Shown one piece after another: positions 52,779 through 62,462 of a stretch of 64,000 nt of DNA. A program made the translations under genes and the position numbers. The stretch is from Stenotrophomonas sp. HITSZ_GD. Lineage in GTDB: Bacteria; Pseudomonadota; Gammaproteobacteria; Xanthomonadales; Xanthomonadaceae. Location of the stretch: assembly GCF_029543105.1 (NCBI RefSeq), contig NZ_JARQXB010000001.1, positions 124,001-188,000 on the forward strand, read 5' to 3'. Every line of letters starts with the position of its first letter. Within the stretch, counting starts at the first letter, position 1. The notes under the pieces were generated by a model that did no database searches, was not told where the DNA came from, and saw nothing but the letters and a program-made list of their open reading frames with translations.

Positions 52779-53348
52779 TCAACGGCTGGCGCGGATGACG
52801 CCGCACGCGAGGCGCGCGCCGGCATTTCCGCTGGGCTGGCTGCGGTAATCGTCGGGATCGGCATGCACGATGAGCGCCTTGCCGAGGATGTCGTTGCCCG
52901 CGCCGGTACCCAGCGCGACGCCGCCGAGCACGAAGTCCAGGTGGACGACGCCCTCGGCGTCGGCGACGAGGTTGTCCATGTCGCCGAGATGATGCGGGCC
53001 GCCGCCGTGGCGCCCGTGCGCGCTGGCGGTGGGATTGAAGTGGGCACCGGCGCTGCTGGCATCGACCGCGCTGCAGTCACCGCGTTCGTGCACGTGGAAG
53101 CCGAAACTGCCGCCCGCCCGCAGCCCGCCCACCGTGCCGGTCAGGCGCACGCCCTGCGGCATCGGCAGCAGAACGATGCGGCCGCTCACCAGGCTGCCGG
53201 AGGCCGAGGCCAGTGCCGCTTCGGCCTGGCGCACGCTGCTCACCGGCGCCGGGGGCAGCGGCGGTGGCGGCTTGGAAGGCGGCGCGCTGCTGCAGGCGGT
53301 CAGCGCCAGCAGCGCAAGGACGGACAGGACACGGCAATTCACGGGCAC
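52779..53348 (-). CDS. sodC: Cu/Zn superoxide dismutase, lipoprotein form (copy 2)
   Basis: A 189-residue paralogue of the following gene, also a lipoprotein (LLALTAC, cysteine 19) with a Pro-rich linker. Ligands are in FHVHERGDCS, AGAHFNP, HGRHGGGPHHLGDMDNL and KALIVHADPDDY. GTG 53348, six bases after GGAGG, is the likely start. Differences in the metal-loop spacing and linker suggest an old duplication with divergence rather than a recent copy. Both probably form one transcript. Confidence 0.92.
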   Translation of the reverse strand: MPVNCRVLSVLALLALTACSSAPPSKPPPPLPPAPVSSVRQAEAALASASGSLVSGRIVLLPMPQGVRLTGTVGGLRAGGSFGFHVHERGDCSAVDASSAGAHFNPTASAHGRHGGGPHHLGDMDNLVADAEGVVHLDFVLGGVALGTGAGNDILGKALIVHADPDDYRSQPSGNAGARLACGVIRASR

Positions 53349-53418
53349 GGGTTTCCTCCGGACATGGGGCACGCTAGTGGGGCCGGCGTGCAGGGGCCAT
53401 GAATGGTCCCCGCGCCGC

Positions 53419-54840
53419 TCAGCGGCGCCGGCGTCCGGGGCCCAGTTTACGGGTCACGGTATTTCGCCCCACGCCCAGCCGCGCGGCGGCCTCGGCGCGC
53501 CGCCCTTGGGTGAACTGCAGCGCGACCTCCAGCAGCGCCTTGTCGAAGCGCTCGCGCGCCTCGGCGTGCAGGCCTTCCGCACCCGCCCCGAGGCGCTGGC
53601 GCGCCCACTCGGAAAGATGCGCATCCCAGTCGGCGCCCTCGCCGATACCCGCGCCCGCGGAGCGGCGCGTGCCACGCGAGAGCGCCGCTTCGACATCGTC
53701 GGCGGAGATCAGGTCGGTGACCGTGAGCGCGGCCAGCCGCCAGCACACGTTCTCCAGTTCGCGCACGTTGCCCGGCCAGTCGTAGGCGCGCAGCACTTCG
53801 AGCGCCTTGGCCGACAGCCGCTTGGGCGGGGTATCGAGCTTGCGCGCGGCCATGGCAAGGAAGTTGTCGGCCAGTTGCGCCACGTCGGCACGGCGGTCGC
53901 GCAGGGGCGGCAGGTGCAGGCGCACCACGTCCAGCCGATGCAGCAGGTCGGCGCGGAAGCGGCCCTGTTCCACCAGCGCCTCCAGGTCCTGGTGGGTGGC
54001 GGCCACCACGCGCACGTCGACGCGGATCAGCTCGCGCCCGCCCACCCGGAAGAACTCGTTCTCCGCCAGCACACGCAGCAGGCGCGTTTGCAGCGGCAGC
54101 GGCATGTCGCCGATTTCGTCCAGGAACAGCGTGCCGCCGTTGGCCTGCTCGAATCGTCCGATGTGGCGCTTGGCCGCACCGGTGAACGCGCCGGCTTCGT
54201 GGCCGAACAACTCGCTTTCGAGCAGTTCGGCCGGAATGGCGGCCGTGTTCAGTGCGACGAACGGCGCGCGGGCCCGCGGCGATTCCTGGTGCAGCGCGCG
54301 CGCCACCAGTTCCTTGCCGGTGCCTGTTTCGCCGTTGACCAGCACCGACAACGGCGCCTGCGCGAGGCGGCCAATCGCGCGGAACAGCGCGCGCATCGCC
54401 GGCGTATCGCCAATCAGCTGCGGGGTGCCGGGCACGCTGGCCGGGGTGGGCGTGCTGGCGCCTTCGTCGGGCAGCGCGCGCGCGGCCAGGGCCACCGCGT
54501 CGTCCAGGTCGAACGGTTTGGAGAGGAATTCATGCGCGCCGCCGCGGAATGCGCCCGCCGTGCTGGCCACGTCGGTATAGGCCGACATGACGATGACCGG
54601 CAGTTGCGGGTGCGCGGCCTTGAGCTTGTCCAGCAGCACGAGCCCGTCTTCGCCGGGCATGCGCACGTCGGTGAACAGCAGGTCCGGCGCGGGGCGGTCG
54701 CGCAGCGCGGTCAGCGCGGCGCCGGCGCTGTCGAAGCCGTCCACCTGGTAGCCGGCATCGCGCAGCGCGGTGGACAGCACGAAACGCACCGATCGGTCGT
54801 CGTCGACCACCCAGATGCGTTGCGAGGCGGGATCAGACAT
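53419..54840 (-). CDS. ntrC: Nitrogen regulatory response regulator NtrC
   Basis: A 473-residue sigma-54 activator. Receiver domain with aspartate 58 in LLFTDVRMPGEDG and lysine in LSKPF; AAA+ domain with Walker A GETGTGKE, the sigma-54 contact loop GAFTGA, GGTLFLDEIGDM and WPGNVRELENVCW; and a C-terminal Fis-type helix-turn-helix (RRAEAAARLGVGRNTVTRKL). It overlaps ntrB by eight bases. NtrC sites are visible at ntrB and upstream of glnA. It switches on nitrogen-assimilation genes when phosphorylated by NtrB. Confidence 0.95.
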   Translation of the reverse strand: MSDPASQRIWVVDDDRSVRFVLSTALRDAGYQVDGFDSAGAALTALRDRPAPDLLFTDVRMPGEDGLVLLDKLKAAHPQLPVIVMSAYTDVASTAGAFRGGAHEFLSKPFDLDDAVALAARALPDEGASTPTPASVPGTPQLIGDTPAMRALFRAIGRLAQAPLSVLVNGETGTGKELVARALHQESPRARAPFVALNTAAIPAELLESELFGHEAGAFTGAAKRHIGRFEQANGGTLFLDEIGDMPLPLQTRLLRVLAENEFFRVGGRELIRVDVRVVAATHQDLEALVEQGRFRADLLHRLDVVRLHLPPLRDRRADVAQLADNFLAMAARKLDTPPKRLSAKALEVLRAYDWPGNVRELENVCWRLAALTVTDLISADDVEAALSRGTRRSAGAGIGEGADWDAHLSEWARQRLGAGAEGLHAEARERFDKALLEVALQFTQGRRAEAAARLGVGRNTVTRKLGPGRRRR

Positions 54841-55888
54841 GCCCAGGCTCCTTGCCGGTGTCCAGCACCGGCTGCGGCAACAACAAGGTGAAAACCGTAT
54901 GCCCCGGCCGCGAGCGGTAGGTCAGCGAGCCGTGGTGCTCGCGCGCGACCTGCTGCGCCAGCGCCAGCCCCAGCCCACTGCCGTCGGCGCGCCCGCTGAC
55001 CAGCGGCAGGAACAGGTGCTCGGCCAGTTCCTCCGGCACGCCGCTGCCGTCGTCGACGATCTCCAGGCGCAGCGCCATCGCGTGCACGTGGTCGCGGATG
55101 CGCTGCCCATGCTCCACGCGCGTGCGCAGGCTCACGGTACTGGCGCCGGCCTGGATCGCGTTGCGCACCAGGTTCCAGACCGCCTGGGTGAGGCGGTCGG
55201 CATCGCCGAGGATTTCCGGAATGCTCGGGTCGTAGTCGCGCTGCAGGCGAACCGACCAGCCGGCCTCGCTTTCGGCCAGCCGCAGCACGCGTTCGAGCAC
55301 GGCATGGATGTTGAGCCGGTCGTGCGGCCCGGCCGGTGCCGGCGACAACAGGCGCTCGAGCAGCGTGTTGAGGCGCTCGATCTCCGCGCCGATCAACTCG
55401 ATCAGTTCGCGCTCGTCCTGGTCGCGGTTGACCGCGCGCCGGGCCAGCAGCTGCGCCGCACCCTTCAGCCCGGCCAGCGGATTGCGCAGCTCGTGCGCCA
55501 GCCCCTTCAGCGCGGCGCTGAGCGCGCTGGGCAGGGCATGCGTCGGGTCGGGCGAGGGAAATTCGTCGACCGGGTGCGCTTCCAGCAGCCACCCGCCGTC
55601 GTCCAGGCGCGACAACCAGCCCTCGGCGAAATGCGGCGCCTCGCCCGGCAGGCCGATGGCCACCCGGTGCAGGCGCAGCATGTCCGGCTCACCGTGGTCG
55701 ATGAAGCGGGCCAGCGCGTCGCCCTCGATCTCCAGCGCGGCCAGCGGCTGGTCGATGAAGCGGCGGGCGCTGATCCCCAGCCAGCGGGCGAAGGCGGCGT
55801 TGACGCCCAGCACCCGCCCTTCCGGGCCGGCCCAGGCAACGGGCGTGGCCAGGCTTTCCAGCAGCGGCGCGGAGGGGGTCATCGGCAT
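54833..55888 (-). CDS. ntrB: Nitrogen regulation sensor kinase NtrB
   Basis: A 351-residue soluble kinase/phosphatase controlled by PII. An N-terminal PAS domain (ATPVAWAGPEGRVLGVNAAF) is followed by the dimerisation domain with the phospho-histidine in LKGLAHELRNPLAGLKGAA and the ATPase domain (NLVRNAIQAGA, VDDGSGVPEELAEHLF, GSGLGLALAQQVA). No good ribosome site helps choose the start: ATG 55888, ATG 55882 and ATG 55912 are all possible. I prefer 55888 because the NtrC-type palindrome then lies just outside the gene. Confidence 0.93.
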   Translation of the reverse strand: MPMTPSAPLLESLATPVAWAGPEGRVLGVNAAFARWLGISARRFIDQPLAALEIEGDALARFIDHGEPDMLRLHRVAIGLPGEAPHFAEGWLSRLDDGGWLLEAHPVDEFPSPDPTHALPSALSAALKGLAHELRNPLAGLKGAAQLLARRAVNRDQDERELIELIGAEIERLNTLLERLLSPAPAGPHDRLNIHAVLERVLRLAESEAGWSVRLQRDYDPSIPEILGDADRLTQAVWNLVRNAIQAGASTVSLRTRVEHGQRIRDHVHAMALRLEIVDDGSGVPEELAEHLFLPLVSGRADGSGLGLALAQQVAREHHGSLTYRSRPGHTVFTLLLPQPVLDTGKEPGHV

Positions 55889-55905
55889 TGCACCAATGTA
55901 GTGCA
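55889..55905. promoter_or_regulatory. NtrC-type binding site at the ntrB start
   Basis: TGCACCA-ATG-TAGTGCA matches the NtrC consensus TGCACCA-N3-TGGTGCA at all but one of the 14 defined positions. It overlaps the front of ntrB or lies immediately upstream. Placed at a start codon, it more likely limits ntrBC expression than activates it, as NtrC does at glnL/ntrB in enteric bacteria. Confidence 0.75.
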
Positions 55906-55957
55906 AAGCCATGGCCGCCGGGGTGAACCGGGACCCGCGCCGCGCGCAGGGGTGCGC

Positions 55958-56704
55958 TCAGGGCTGGCGGCGTTGGCGCAGCAGGGAATGGAGGATGCGG
56001 GCGTCCTCGGCGTCGAGGGCATCGCCCAGGTCGTCGCGGCCGCGGAAATGCCGGTGGAAGGCGCGCGCCGCATCGGCCGGGCTGTCCAGCGGATAGCCCA
56101 GGGCCTGCAGCCCGAGCCAGGGATCGAAGCCGGGTGGCGCGGCGGTGTCGGCCGGGTCGGGCCATTCGCCGTAGCCGGCCGCGGCGAGCTGGTCCCACGG
56201 GAACCAGCGGCTGGGATCGACCTTGCGCGACGGCGCGAGATCGGCATGGCCGATGACTTGGCTGCGCGGGATGCGCCACCGGGTGCACACGTCGTCGAGC
56301 AAGCGCAGCAGCGTGGCGATCTGCTCGGGCGGGAATGGCGAATGCCCGTCATTGTCCAGCTCGATGCCGATGGACGCGGAGTTGACGTCGCTGATCGTGC
56401 CCCAGCGCCCGGCGCCGGCGTGCCAGGCGCGGTCGGCCTCGGAGACCAGCTGGAACAGCGAACCGTCCTTGCCCACCAGGTAGTGCGCGCTGACCTGCCC
56501 GCCGCTGTTGCGCGTACGCAGGGTGTCCAGGCTCTGCTGCACCGAGTCCTGCTCGGTGTGGTGGATCACGATCAACACCGGCTGGCGCGCGTTGAAATTC
56601 GGCGAGGCCACCCATTGCGCCATCGGGTTGCGCGGTGCGTGCGCGCAGGCGGCCAGCAGCAGGGCCAGGCACGGGATCAGCAGCAAGCGCAGGGCGCGGG
56701 TCAT
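55958..56704 (-). CDS. amiD: N-acetylmuramoyl-L-alanine amidase, lipoprotein (AmiD-like)
   Basis: A 248-residue lipoprotein (lipobox LLAAC, cysteine 20) with an Amidase_2 (N-acetylmuramoyl-L-alanine amidase) domain. Zinc ligands and the catalytic pattern are in VLIVIHHTEQDS, RAWHAGAGRWG, SIGIELDNDGHSPF and VIGHADLAPSRKVDPSRWF. It cleaves the amide between muramic acid and peptide from the outer-membrane side, unlike cytosolic AmpD. A helical C-terminal domain (about 190-248) may bind peptidoglycan. It lies between ntrB and amtB on the same strand, an odd partner for nitrogen genes. Confidence 0.88.
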   Translation of the reverse strand: MTRALRLLLIPCLALLLAACAHAPRNPMAQWVASPNFNARQPVLIVIHHTEQDSVQQSLDTLRTRNSGGQVSAHYLVGKDGSLFQLVSEADRAWHAGAGRWGTISDVNSASIGIELDNDGHSPFPPEQIATLLRLLDDVCTRWRIPRSQVIGHADLAPSRKVDPSRWFPWDQLAAAGYGEWPDPADTAAPPGFDPWLGLQALGYPLDSPADAARAFHRHFRGRDDLGDALDAEDARILHSLLRQRRQP

Positions 56705-56850
56705 GCCCCATTGCAACGGCAGCGGTCCGGCAATGCAAGCCATGTGGTGCGCGTGGCGGGAAGGGCGTGCAGGGGCGGTGGCGCATATCGACCTCGACAT
56801 CGTGTGATGCGGGATGGCCCTGCCCCCGGGAGCGCATCCGTTTTCGAACG

Positions 56851-56907
56851 CCGCCGGGCCAGCCGGCCCGGCGGATACCTCCGGCCCGCGCACCAGGCGC
56901 GGGCCGG
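56851..56907 (-). terminator. Tandem hairpins downstream of amtB
   Basis: Two GC-rich hairpins follow each other: CCGCCGGGCC/GGCCCGGCGG (56851-56874, 10-base-pair stem, 4-base loop) and CCGGCCCGCGC/GCGCGGGCCGG (56881-56907, 11-base-pair stem, 5-base loop), about 10 bases after the amtB stop. Neither has a T-run; together they probably end or protect the glnK-amtB transcript. Confidence 0.5.
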
Positions 56908-56916
56908 TCACGCGGA

Positions 56917-58389
56917 TCAGGACTCGTAGGCCGATTCGCCGTGCGAGGTGATGTCCAGGCCCTCGCGCTCGGACTCTTCGCTCACGCGCAGGCCGAACAC
57001 CAGCTTGGCGATCAGGAAGGACACCACCGACACCACGCCGACCCAGCCCAGGGTGATCAGCACGCCCTCGGTCTGGATCCACACCTGGCCGAGCATGTCG
57101 TAGTCATCGCCCTTCTGGCCGCCCAGCGAGGCGGCGCTGAACACGCCGGTGAGGATGGCGCCGATGATGCCGCCCAGGCCATGCACGCCGAACACGTCCA
57201 GGCTGTCGTCGGCCTTGAGCAGGCGCTTGAGGCCGGTGACGCCCCACACGCACAGCACGCCGGCGATGAAGCCGATGGCGATCGCGCCGAACGGGCCGAC
57301 GGTGCCGCACGCCGGGGTGATGCCGACCAGGCCGGCCACCATGCCCGACGCCACGCCCAGCGCGGAGGACTTGCCCTTGATGATCTTCTCGGTGAGCGAC
57401 CAGCCCAGCACCGCGGCGGCGGTGGCCAGCAGCGTGTTGAGGAAGGCCAGGGCCGCGCCGGCGTTGGCTTCCAGGTTGGAGCCGGCGTTGAAGCCGAACC
57501 AGCCCACCCACAGCAGCGAGGCGCCCACGAAGGTCAGGGTGACGTTGTGCGGCTTGATCGCCTCGCGGCCGAAGCCGGTGCGCTTGCCCACGAAGTACGC
57601 GCCCACCAGGCCGGCGATACCGGCATTGATGTGCACCACGGTGCCGCCGGCGAAATCCAGCGCGCCCTTCTCGAACAGGAAGCCACCGGTCGCCCACACC
57701 ATGTGCGCCATCGGCAGGTAGGCGAAGGTGAACCACAGCACCGAGAACAGCAGCACCGCGGCGAAGCGCGCGCGCTCGGCGAACGCGCCGACGATCAGCG
57801 CGCCGGTGATGCCGGCGAAGGTGCACTGGAACGCCACGAACACGAACTCCGGCAGCGCCACGCCCTTGGTGAAGGTCGCCGCCAGCGTGGTGACGTCCAC
57901 GCCCTTGAGCAGTGCCTTGTCGAGGTTGCCGATCCACGGGCCTTCGCCCGAGAACGCCAGGCTGTAGCCGTATACGACCCACAGCACGCTGATCAGCGAG
58001 AACACGACCGCGACCTGGATCAGCACCGACAGCACGTTCTTGGCGCGCACCATGCCGCCGTAGAACAGCGCCAGGCCGGGCACGACCATCAACAACACGA
58101 GCAGAGTGGAGGTGAGCATCCAGGCCACGTCGCCCTTGTCGACGGTCGGCGCCGGTTCGGCGGCGGCCGGGGCTTCGGTGGCCGGTGCGGTCGCGGCGGC
58201 GGCGGCGTCGAGCGGTTCGCTCGTCACCTCCGGCGTCGGGGCCGGCGTGGTCTCGGTGGTGGGTGCCGGCGGCGCGGCGGTGTCCTGCGCATGCGCCGAG
58301 AACGCGGTGACCGCGAAGGCGCTGAGCAGCATCATCAGGGAAACAGCGTAGAACCGGGTCTTCCACCCGGCTGCGAGCACGTTCTTCAT
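56917..58389 (-). CDS. amtB: Ammonium transporter AmtB
   Basis: A 490-residue channel for ammonium. A signal peptide ends SAHA; then an unusual 50-residue Ala/Pro/Thr/Glu-rich periplasmic extension precedes the usual core of 11 helices. Conserved blocks include ALFYGGMVRAKNVLS, AERARF, DFAGGTVVHINAGIAGLVGA with the first pore histidine, GWFGFNAGSN, and FGVHGLGGIIGAILTGVF with the second pore histidine. It is 17 bases after glnK, its known inhibitor. The C-terminal tail that binds GlnK is present. Confidence 0.95.
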   Translation of the reverse strand: MKNVLAAGWKTRFYAVSLMMLLSAFAVTAFSAHAQDTAAPPAPTTETTPAPTPEVTSEPLDAAAAATAPATEAPAAAEPAPTVDKGDVAWMLTSTLLVLLMVVPGLALFYGGMVRAKNVLSVLIQVAVVFSLISVLWVVYGYSLAFSGEGPWIGNLDKALLKGVDVTTLAATFTKGVALPEFVFVAFQCTFAGITGALIVGAFAERARFAAVLLFSVLWFTFAYLPMAHMVWATGGFLFEKGALDFAGGTVVHINAGIAGLVGAYFVGKRTGFGREAIKPHNVTLTFVGASLLWVGWFGFNAGSNLEANAGAALAFLNTLLATAAAVLGWSLTEKIIKGKSSALGVASGMVAGLVGITPACGTVGPFGAIAIGFIAGVLCVWGVTGLKRLLKADDSLDVFGVHGLGGIIGAILTGVFSAASLGGQKGDDYDMLGQVWIQTEGVLITLGWVGVVSVVSFLIAKLVFGLRVSEESEREGLDITSHGESAYES

Positions 58390-58406
58390 GTGGGCCTCCG
58401 GAAGGG

Positions 58407-59077
<671 letters not shown>

Positions 59078-60487
59078 TCAGATCGAGTAGTACAGCTGGT
59101 ACTCGAGCGGATGGGTCGCGGCGCGGAACTTGGTGACTTCCTGCATCTTCAGCGCGATGTAGCCGTCGATGAAGTCGTCGCTCATCACGCCGCCGGCCTT
59201 CAGGAACTCGCGGTCCTTGTCCAGCGCTTCCAGGGCCTGGTCCAGCGAGGAGCAGACCTGCGGGATCAGCTTCTCTTCTTCCGGCGGCAGGTCGTACAGG
59301 TCCTTGTCGCTCGGCGCGCCCGGGTCGATCTGGTTCTTGATGCCGTCCAGGCCGGCCATCATCAGCGCGGTGAAGGTGAGGTAGCCGGACTGGATCGGGT
59401 CGGGGAAGCGCATCTCGATGCGGCGCGCCTTCGGGTTGGACACCCACGGGATGCGGCACGAAGCGGAGCGGTTGCGCGCCGAGTAGGCCAGCATCACCGG
59501 CGCTTCGAAGCCCGGCACCAGGCGCTTGTAGCTGTTGGTGCCCGAGTTGGCGAACGCGTTGATCGCCTTGGCGTGCTTGAAGATGCCGCCGATGTACCAC
59601 AGCGCCAGCTGCGACAGGCCGCCGTAGCCGTCACCGGTGAACAGGTTGGTGCCGCCCTTGGCCAGCGACTGGTGCACGTGCATGCCCGAGCCGTTGTCGC
59701 CGACGATCGGCTTGGGCATGAAGGTCGCGGTCTTGCCGTTGCGGAAGGCCACGTTCTTGATGATGTACTTCATGGTCAGCAGCTCGTCGGCCTTCTTGAC
59801 CAGCGAGCTGAACTTGGTGCCGATCTCGCACTGGCCGGCGGTCGCCACTTCGTGGTGGTGCACTTCGGTCTCGATGCCGACCTGCTCCAGCGTCTTGACC
59901 ATTTCCGCGCGCAGGTCGTGCAGGGTGTCGGTCGGCGGGACCGGGAAGTAACCGCCCTTCACCGCCGGACGGTAACCGCTGTTGCCGCCCTCGATCTTGG
60001 CGCCGGTGTTCCAGGCCGCTTCTTCAGAATCGATCTTGAAGAAGGTGTTGCCCATGTCGTTGCCGAAACGGACCGAGTCGAAGATGAAGAATTCCGGCTC
60101 CGGGCCGAAGAACGCCTGCTCGGCGATGCCGGAGGACTTCAGGTACGCCTCGGCGCGCTTGGCGATGCCGCGCGGGTCGCGCGCATAGCTCTGCATGGTG
60201 GCCGGGTCGAGGATGTCGCAGGTCAGCACCACGGTCGGATCGGCGTAGAACGGATCCAGGTAGGCGGTGTCCGGGTCCGGCAGCAGGACCATGTCCGACT
60301 CGTTGATGCCCTTCCAGCCCGAGATCGAGCTGCCGTCGAACATCTTGCCTTCCTCGAACAGGGAGGCCTCCACGATGCTGGCGGGGAACGTGACATGCTG
60401 CTGCACGCCGCGCATGTCGACGAAACGCAGGTCGACGAACTCGACCTTGTTGTCCTTGATCAGCTTTTCAACGTTTTGCAGGGACAT
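59078..60487 (-). CDS. glnA: Glutamine synthetase type I
   Basis: A 469-residue GS making glutamine from glutamate and ammonia. Conserved blocks are [81 protein letters not shown] and [10 protein letters not shown]. The tyrosine adenylylated by GlnE is in [10 protein letters not shown], so activity control by adenylylation is expected. GAGG lies nine bases before ATG 60487. A sigma-54 promoter and two NtrC-type sites are upstream. Confidence 0.97.
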   Translation of the reverse strand: MSLQNVEKLIKDNKVEFVDLRFVDMRGVQQHVTFPASIVEASLFEEGKMFDGSSISGWKGINESDMVLLPDPDTAYLDPFYADPTVVLTCDILDPATMQSYARDPRGIAKRAEAYLKSSGIAEQAFFGPEPEFFIFDSVRFGNDMGNTFFKIDSEEAAWNTGAKIEGGNSGYRPAVKGGYFPVPPTDTLHDLRAEMVKTLEQVGIETEVHHHEVATAGQCEIGTKFSSLVKKADELLTMKYIIKNVAFRNGKTATFMPKPIVGDNGSGMHVHQSLAKGGTNLFTGDGYGGLSQLALWYIGGIFKHAKAINAFANSGTNSYKRLVPGFEAPVMLAYSARNRSASCRIPWVSNPKARRIEMRFPDPIQSGYLTFTALMMAGLDGIKNQIDPGAPSDKDLYDLPPEEEKLIPQVCSSLDQALEALDKDREFLKAGGVMSDDFIDGYIALKMQEVTKFRAATHPLEYQLYYSI

Positions 60488-60532
60488 CGGATGCAACCTC
60501 GAGGGCTTGGTGACAGTGATGGCCAAGTGAAA

Positions 60533-60547
60533 GCAATCGCCGTGCCA
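60533..60547 (-). promoter_or_regulatory. Sigma-54 promoter of glnA
   Basis: On the minus strand TGGCAC-GGCGA-TTGC matches the -24/-12 consensus TGGCAC-N5-TTGC exactly. It predicts a transcript start near 60521 and a leader of about 35 bases. Combined with the NtrC-type sites about 100 and 127 bases further up it makes a classic nitrogen-regulated promoter. Confidence 0.85.
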
Positions 60548-60610
60548 AGTGCGCCGCGCATCCAAGCCATTGATTCCAAAGGCGCGCAGGTCTACTGAGT
60601 CAGCCGGCAT

Positions 60611-60656
60611 CGCACCATTTAAGTGCATTAGACCATCAACGCACCAAATTGGGACG
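60611..60656. promoter_or_regulatory. Two NtrC-type enhancer sites upstream of glnA
   Basis: CGCACCA-TTT-AAGTGCA (60611-60627) and CGCACCA-AAT-TGGGACG (60640-60656) resemble TGCACCA-N3-TGGTGCA, the first closely (three mismatches) and the second less so (four). Their centres are 29 bases apart and about 98 and 127 bases upstream of the predicted start, the spacing usual for NtrC enhancers. Confidence 0.65.
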
Positions 60657-60706
60657 ACGGCGAATGCTCTATGCTGGAGCGCCCCTTCCAAACCCCCTGC
60701 GCGCCG

Positions 60707-61498
60707 ATGTCCGACCTGCTTTCCGCCCTGCTGCTGGGCATCCTCGAAGGCCTCACCGAATTCCTGCCGGTCTCCAGCACCGGCCACCTGCTGATCGCCG
60801 AGCACTGGCTCGGCCGCCGTTCGGACTTCTTCAACATCGTCATCCAGGCCGGCGCGATCCTCGCCACCACCCTGGTGCTGCGCAAGCGCCTGTGGTTCAT
60901 GGCCACCCACCTGCACGAGCGCGACAACCGCGACTACGTGGCCAAGCTGGCAGTGGCCTTCCTGGTTACCGCGCTGGTCGGCCTGCCCGTGCGCATGGCC
61001 GGCTGGGAGCTGCCGGAGACCCTCGTGCCGGTGGCGTGGGCGCTGGTGATCGGCGGCGTGTGGATGATCCTGGCCGAAAGCTGGGCCTCGCACCTGCCGC
61101 CGCGCGACGAGGTGACCTGGAAGGTCGCCATCGCCGTGGGCCTGGCGCAGGTGGTGGCCGGCGTGTTCCCCGGCACCTCGCGCTCGGCCTCCGCGATCTT
61201 CATTGCCATGCTGCTGGGCCTGAGCCGGCGCTCTGCCGCGGCCGAATTCGTGTTCCTGGTGGGCATTCCCACCATGTTCGCGGCCAGCGGCTACGCCTTC
61301 CTGGAACTGGTGCGCCACGGCGGCATCGGCCACGAGAACTGGCTGGACGTGGGCGTGGCGTTCGCCGCGGCGGTGGTCACCGGTTTCGCGGTGGTGAAGT
61401 GGTTGCTGGGCTACATCAAGACCCACCGCTTCACGGCGTTCGCGATCTACCGCATCGTGCTCGGCGTGGCCTTGCTGCTCTGGCTGCCGGCGGCCTGA
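60707..61498 (+). CDS. uppP: Undecaprenyl-diphosphate phosphatase
   Basis: A 263-residue polytopic membrane enzyme (BacA/UppP) recycling the lipid carrier of cell-wall synthesis and giving bacitracin tolerance. Motif 1 is [16 protein letters not shown] and motif 2 is [13 protein letters not shown] with the catalytic serine/arginine; about seven hydrophobic helices. ATG 60707 is used; a 12-codon open extension upstream lies in the glnA regulatory region. Divergent from glnA. Confidence 0.95.
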   Translation: MSDLLSALLLGILEGLTEFLPVSSTGHLLIAEHWLGRRSDFFNIVIQAGAILATTLVLRKRLWFMATHLHERDNRDYVAKLAVAFLVTALVGLPVRMAGWELPETLVPVAWALVIGGVWMILAESWASHLPPRDEVTWKVAIAVGLAQVVAGVFPGTSRSASAIFIAMLLGLSRRSAAAEFVFLVGIPTMFAASGYAFLELVRHGGIGHENWLDVGVAFAAAVVTGFAVVKWLLGYIKTHRFTAFAIYRIVLGVALLLWLPAA

Positions 61499-61568
61499 GC
61501 CCCATCGTCATCGCCGCTGAACCTGCTGCCGGTTATTCCATCGCCCGTCCCGACAGGAGTCCTGGCCC

Positions 61569-62423
61569 ATGAAGACCTTTCCCTGGCTGCTGTGCGTGCT
61601 GGCGTTGACCGCCTGCCACGGCCCGGCCCAGCCCCCGGCCGAACCGGTGGCGCCCTCGCCGCCCGCGCCCGAGGCCACCGCGCCGGTACCGCCGGCCACC
61701 CCGGCCGAGTCGTCGCCGGCGACGACGCCCGCCGCCGGCGATCTGTCCGGCGTGCTGGCGCGTTTCCACTGGCGCCTGGCCGAGGCCACCGATGGCCGCG
61801 GCCAGAAGCTGGCGGCGCTGTTCGCCGGCGATCCGCCCCTCCAGCTCGACTTCGCCAACGGCCGGGTCTCGGTGGACCACCTGTGCAACCGCATGTCCGG
61901 CAGCTACACGTTGGCAGGCGACAAGCTCGCCCTCGGACGCATGGCCTCGACCCTGATGGCGTGCACCGACGCGGCGAAAAATGCCCAGGAGCAGGCGGCC
62001 AGCGAATTGCTCGCCGGGGAATTCGCGTTGTCGTTGGACGCCGCCGCGCCCTCGCTGCTGCTCACGCGGCGAGACGGCACCACGCTGCGCTTCGCCGGCG
62101 AGGAAACGGCGCAAAGCCGCTATGGCGCGGCCGAAACGGTATTCCTGGAAGTCGCGCCGCAGACCAAGCCCTGCCCGCATCCGCTGGTGAAGGACAAGCA
62201 ATGCCTGCAGGTGCGCGAAGTGCGTTATGACGCGCAAGGCCTGCGCCAGGGCACGCCGGGGGAATGGCAGCCCTTCTACGAAGACATCGAGGGCTATACG
62301 CACCAGGACGGCGTGCGCAACGTGCTGCGGGTCAAGCGCTACACCCGGCCGAATCCGCCGGCCGATGCGTCCGCCCACGTGTACGTGCTCGATCTCGTGG
62401 TGGAGACCGAGCAGGTTCGTTGA
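61569..62423 (+). CDS. META-domain lipoprotein (HslJ-like) with C-terminal DUF4377-type domain
   Basis: A 284-residue lipoprotein (lipobox LALTAC, cysteine 16). After a Pro/Ala/Thr linker (residues about 18-57) comes a META domain (HWRLAEATDG, LQLDFANGRVSVDHLCNRMSGSY, MASTLMACTD) and then a second domain, VFLEVAPQTKPCPH, QCLQVREVRYD, WQPFYEDIEGYTHQDGVRNVLRVKRY, typical of DUF4377. META proteins have been linked to heat-shock and antibiotic (novobiocin) tolerance and motility. Paired cysteines occur in both domains. Confidence 0.85.
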   Translation: MKTFPWLLCVLALTACHGPAQPPAEPVAPSPPAPEATAPVPPATPAESSPATTPAAGDLSGVLARFHWRLAEATDGRGQKLAALFAGDPPLQLDFANGRVSVDHLCNRMSGSYTLAGDKLALGRMASTLMACTDAAKNAQEQAASELLAGEFALSLDAAAPSLLLTRRDGTTLRFAGEETAQSRYGAAETVFLEVAPQTKPCPHPLVKDKQCLQVREVRYDAQGLRQGTPGEWQPFYEDIEGYTHQDGVRNVLRVKRYTRPNPPADASAHVYVLDLVVETEQVR

Positions 62424-62462
62424 CGACAGCGCGCGTCGCGGCGAGCGCCGCGACGCGCGGAC

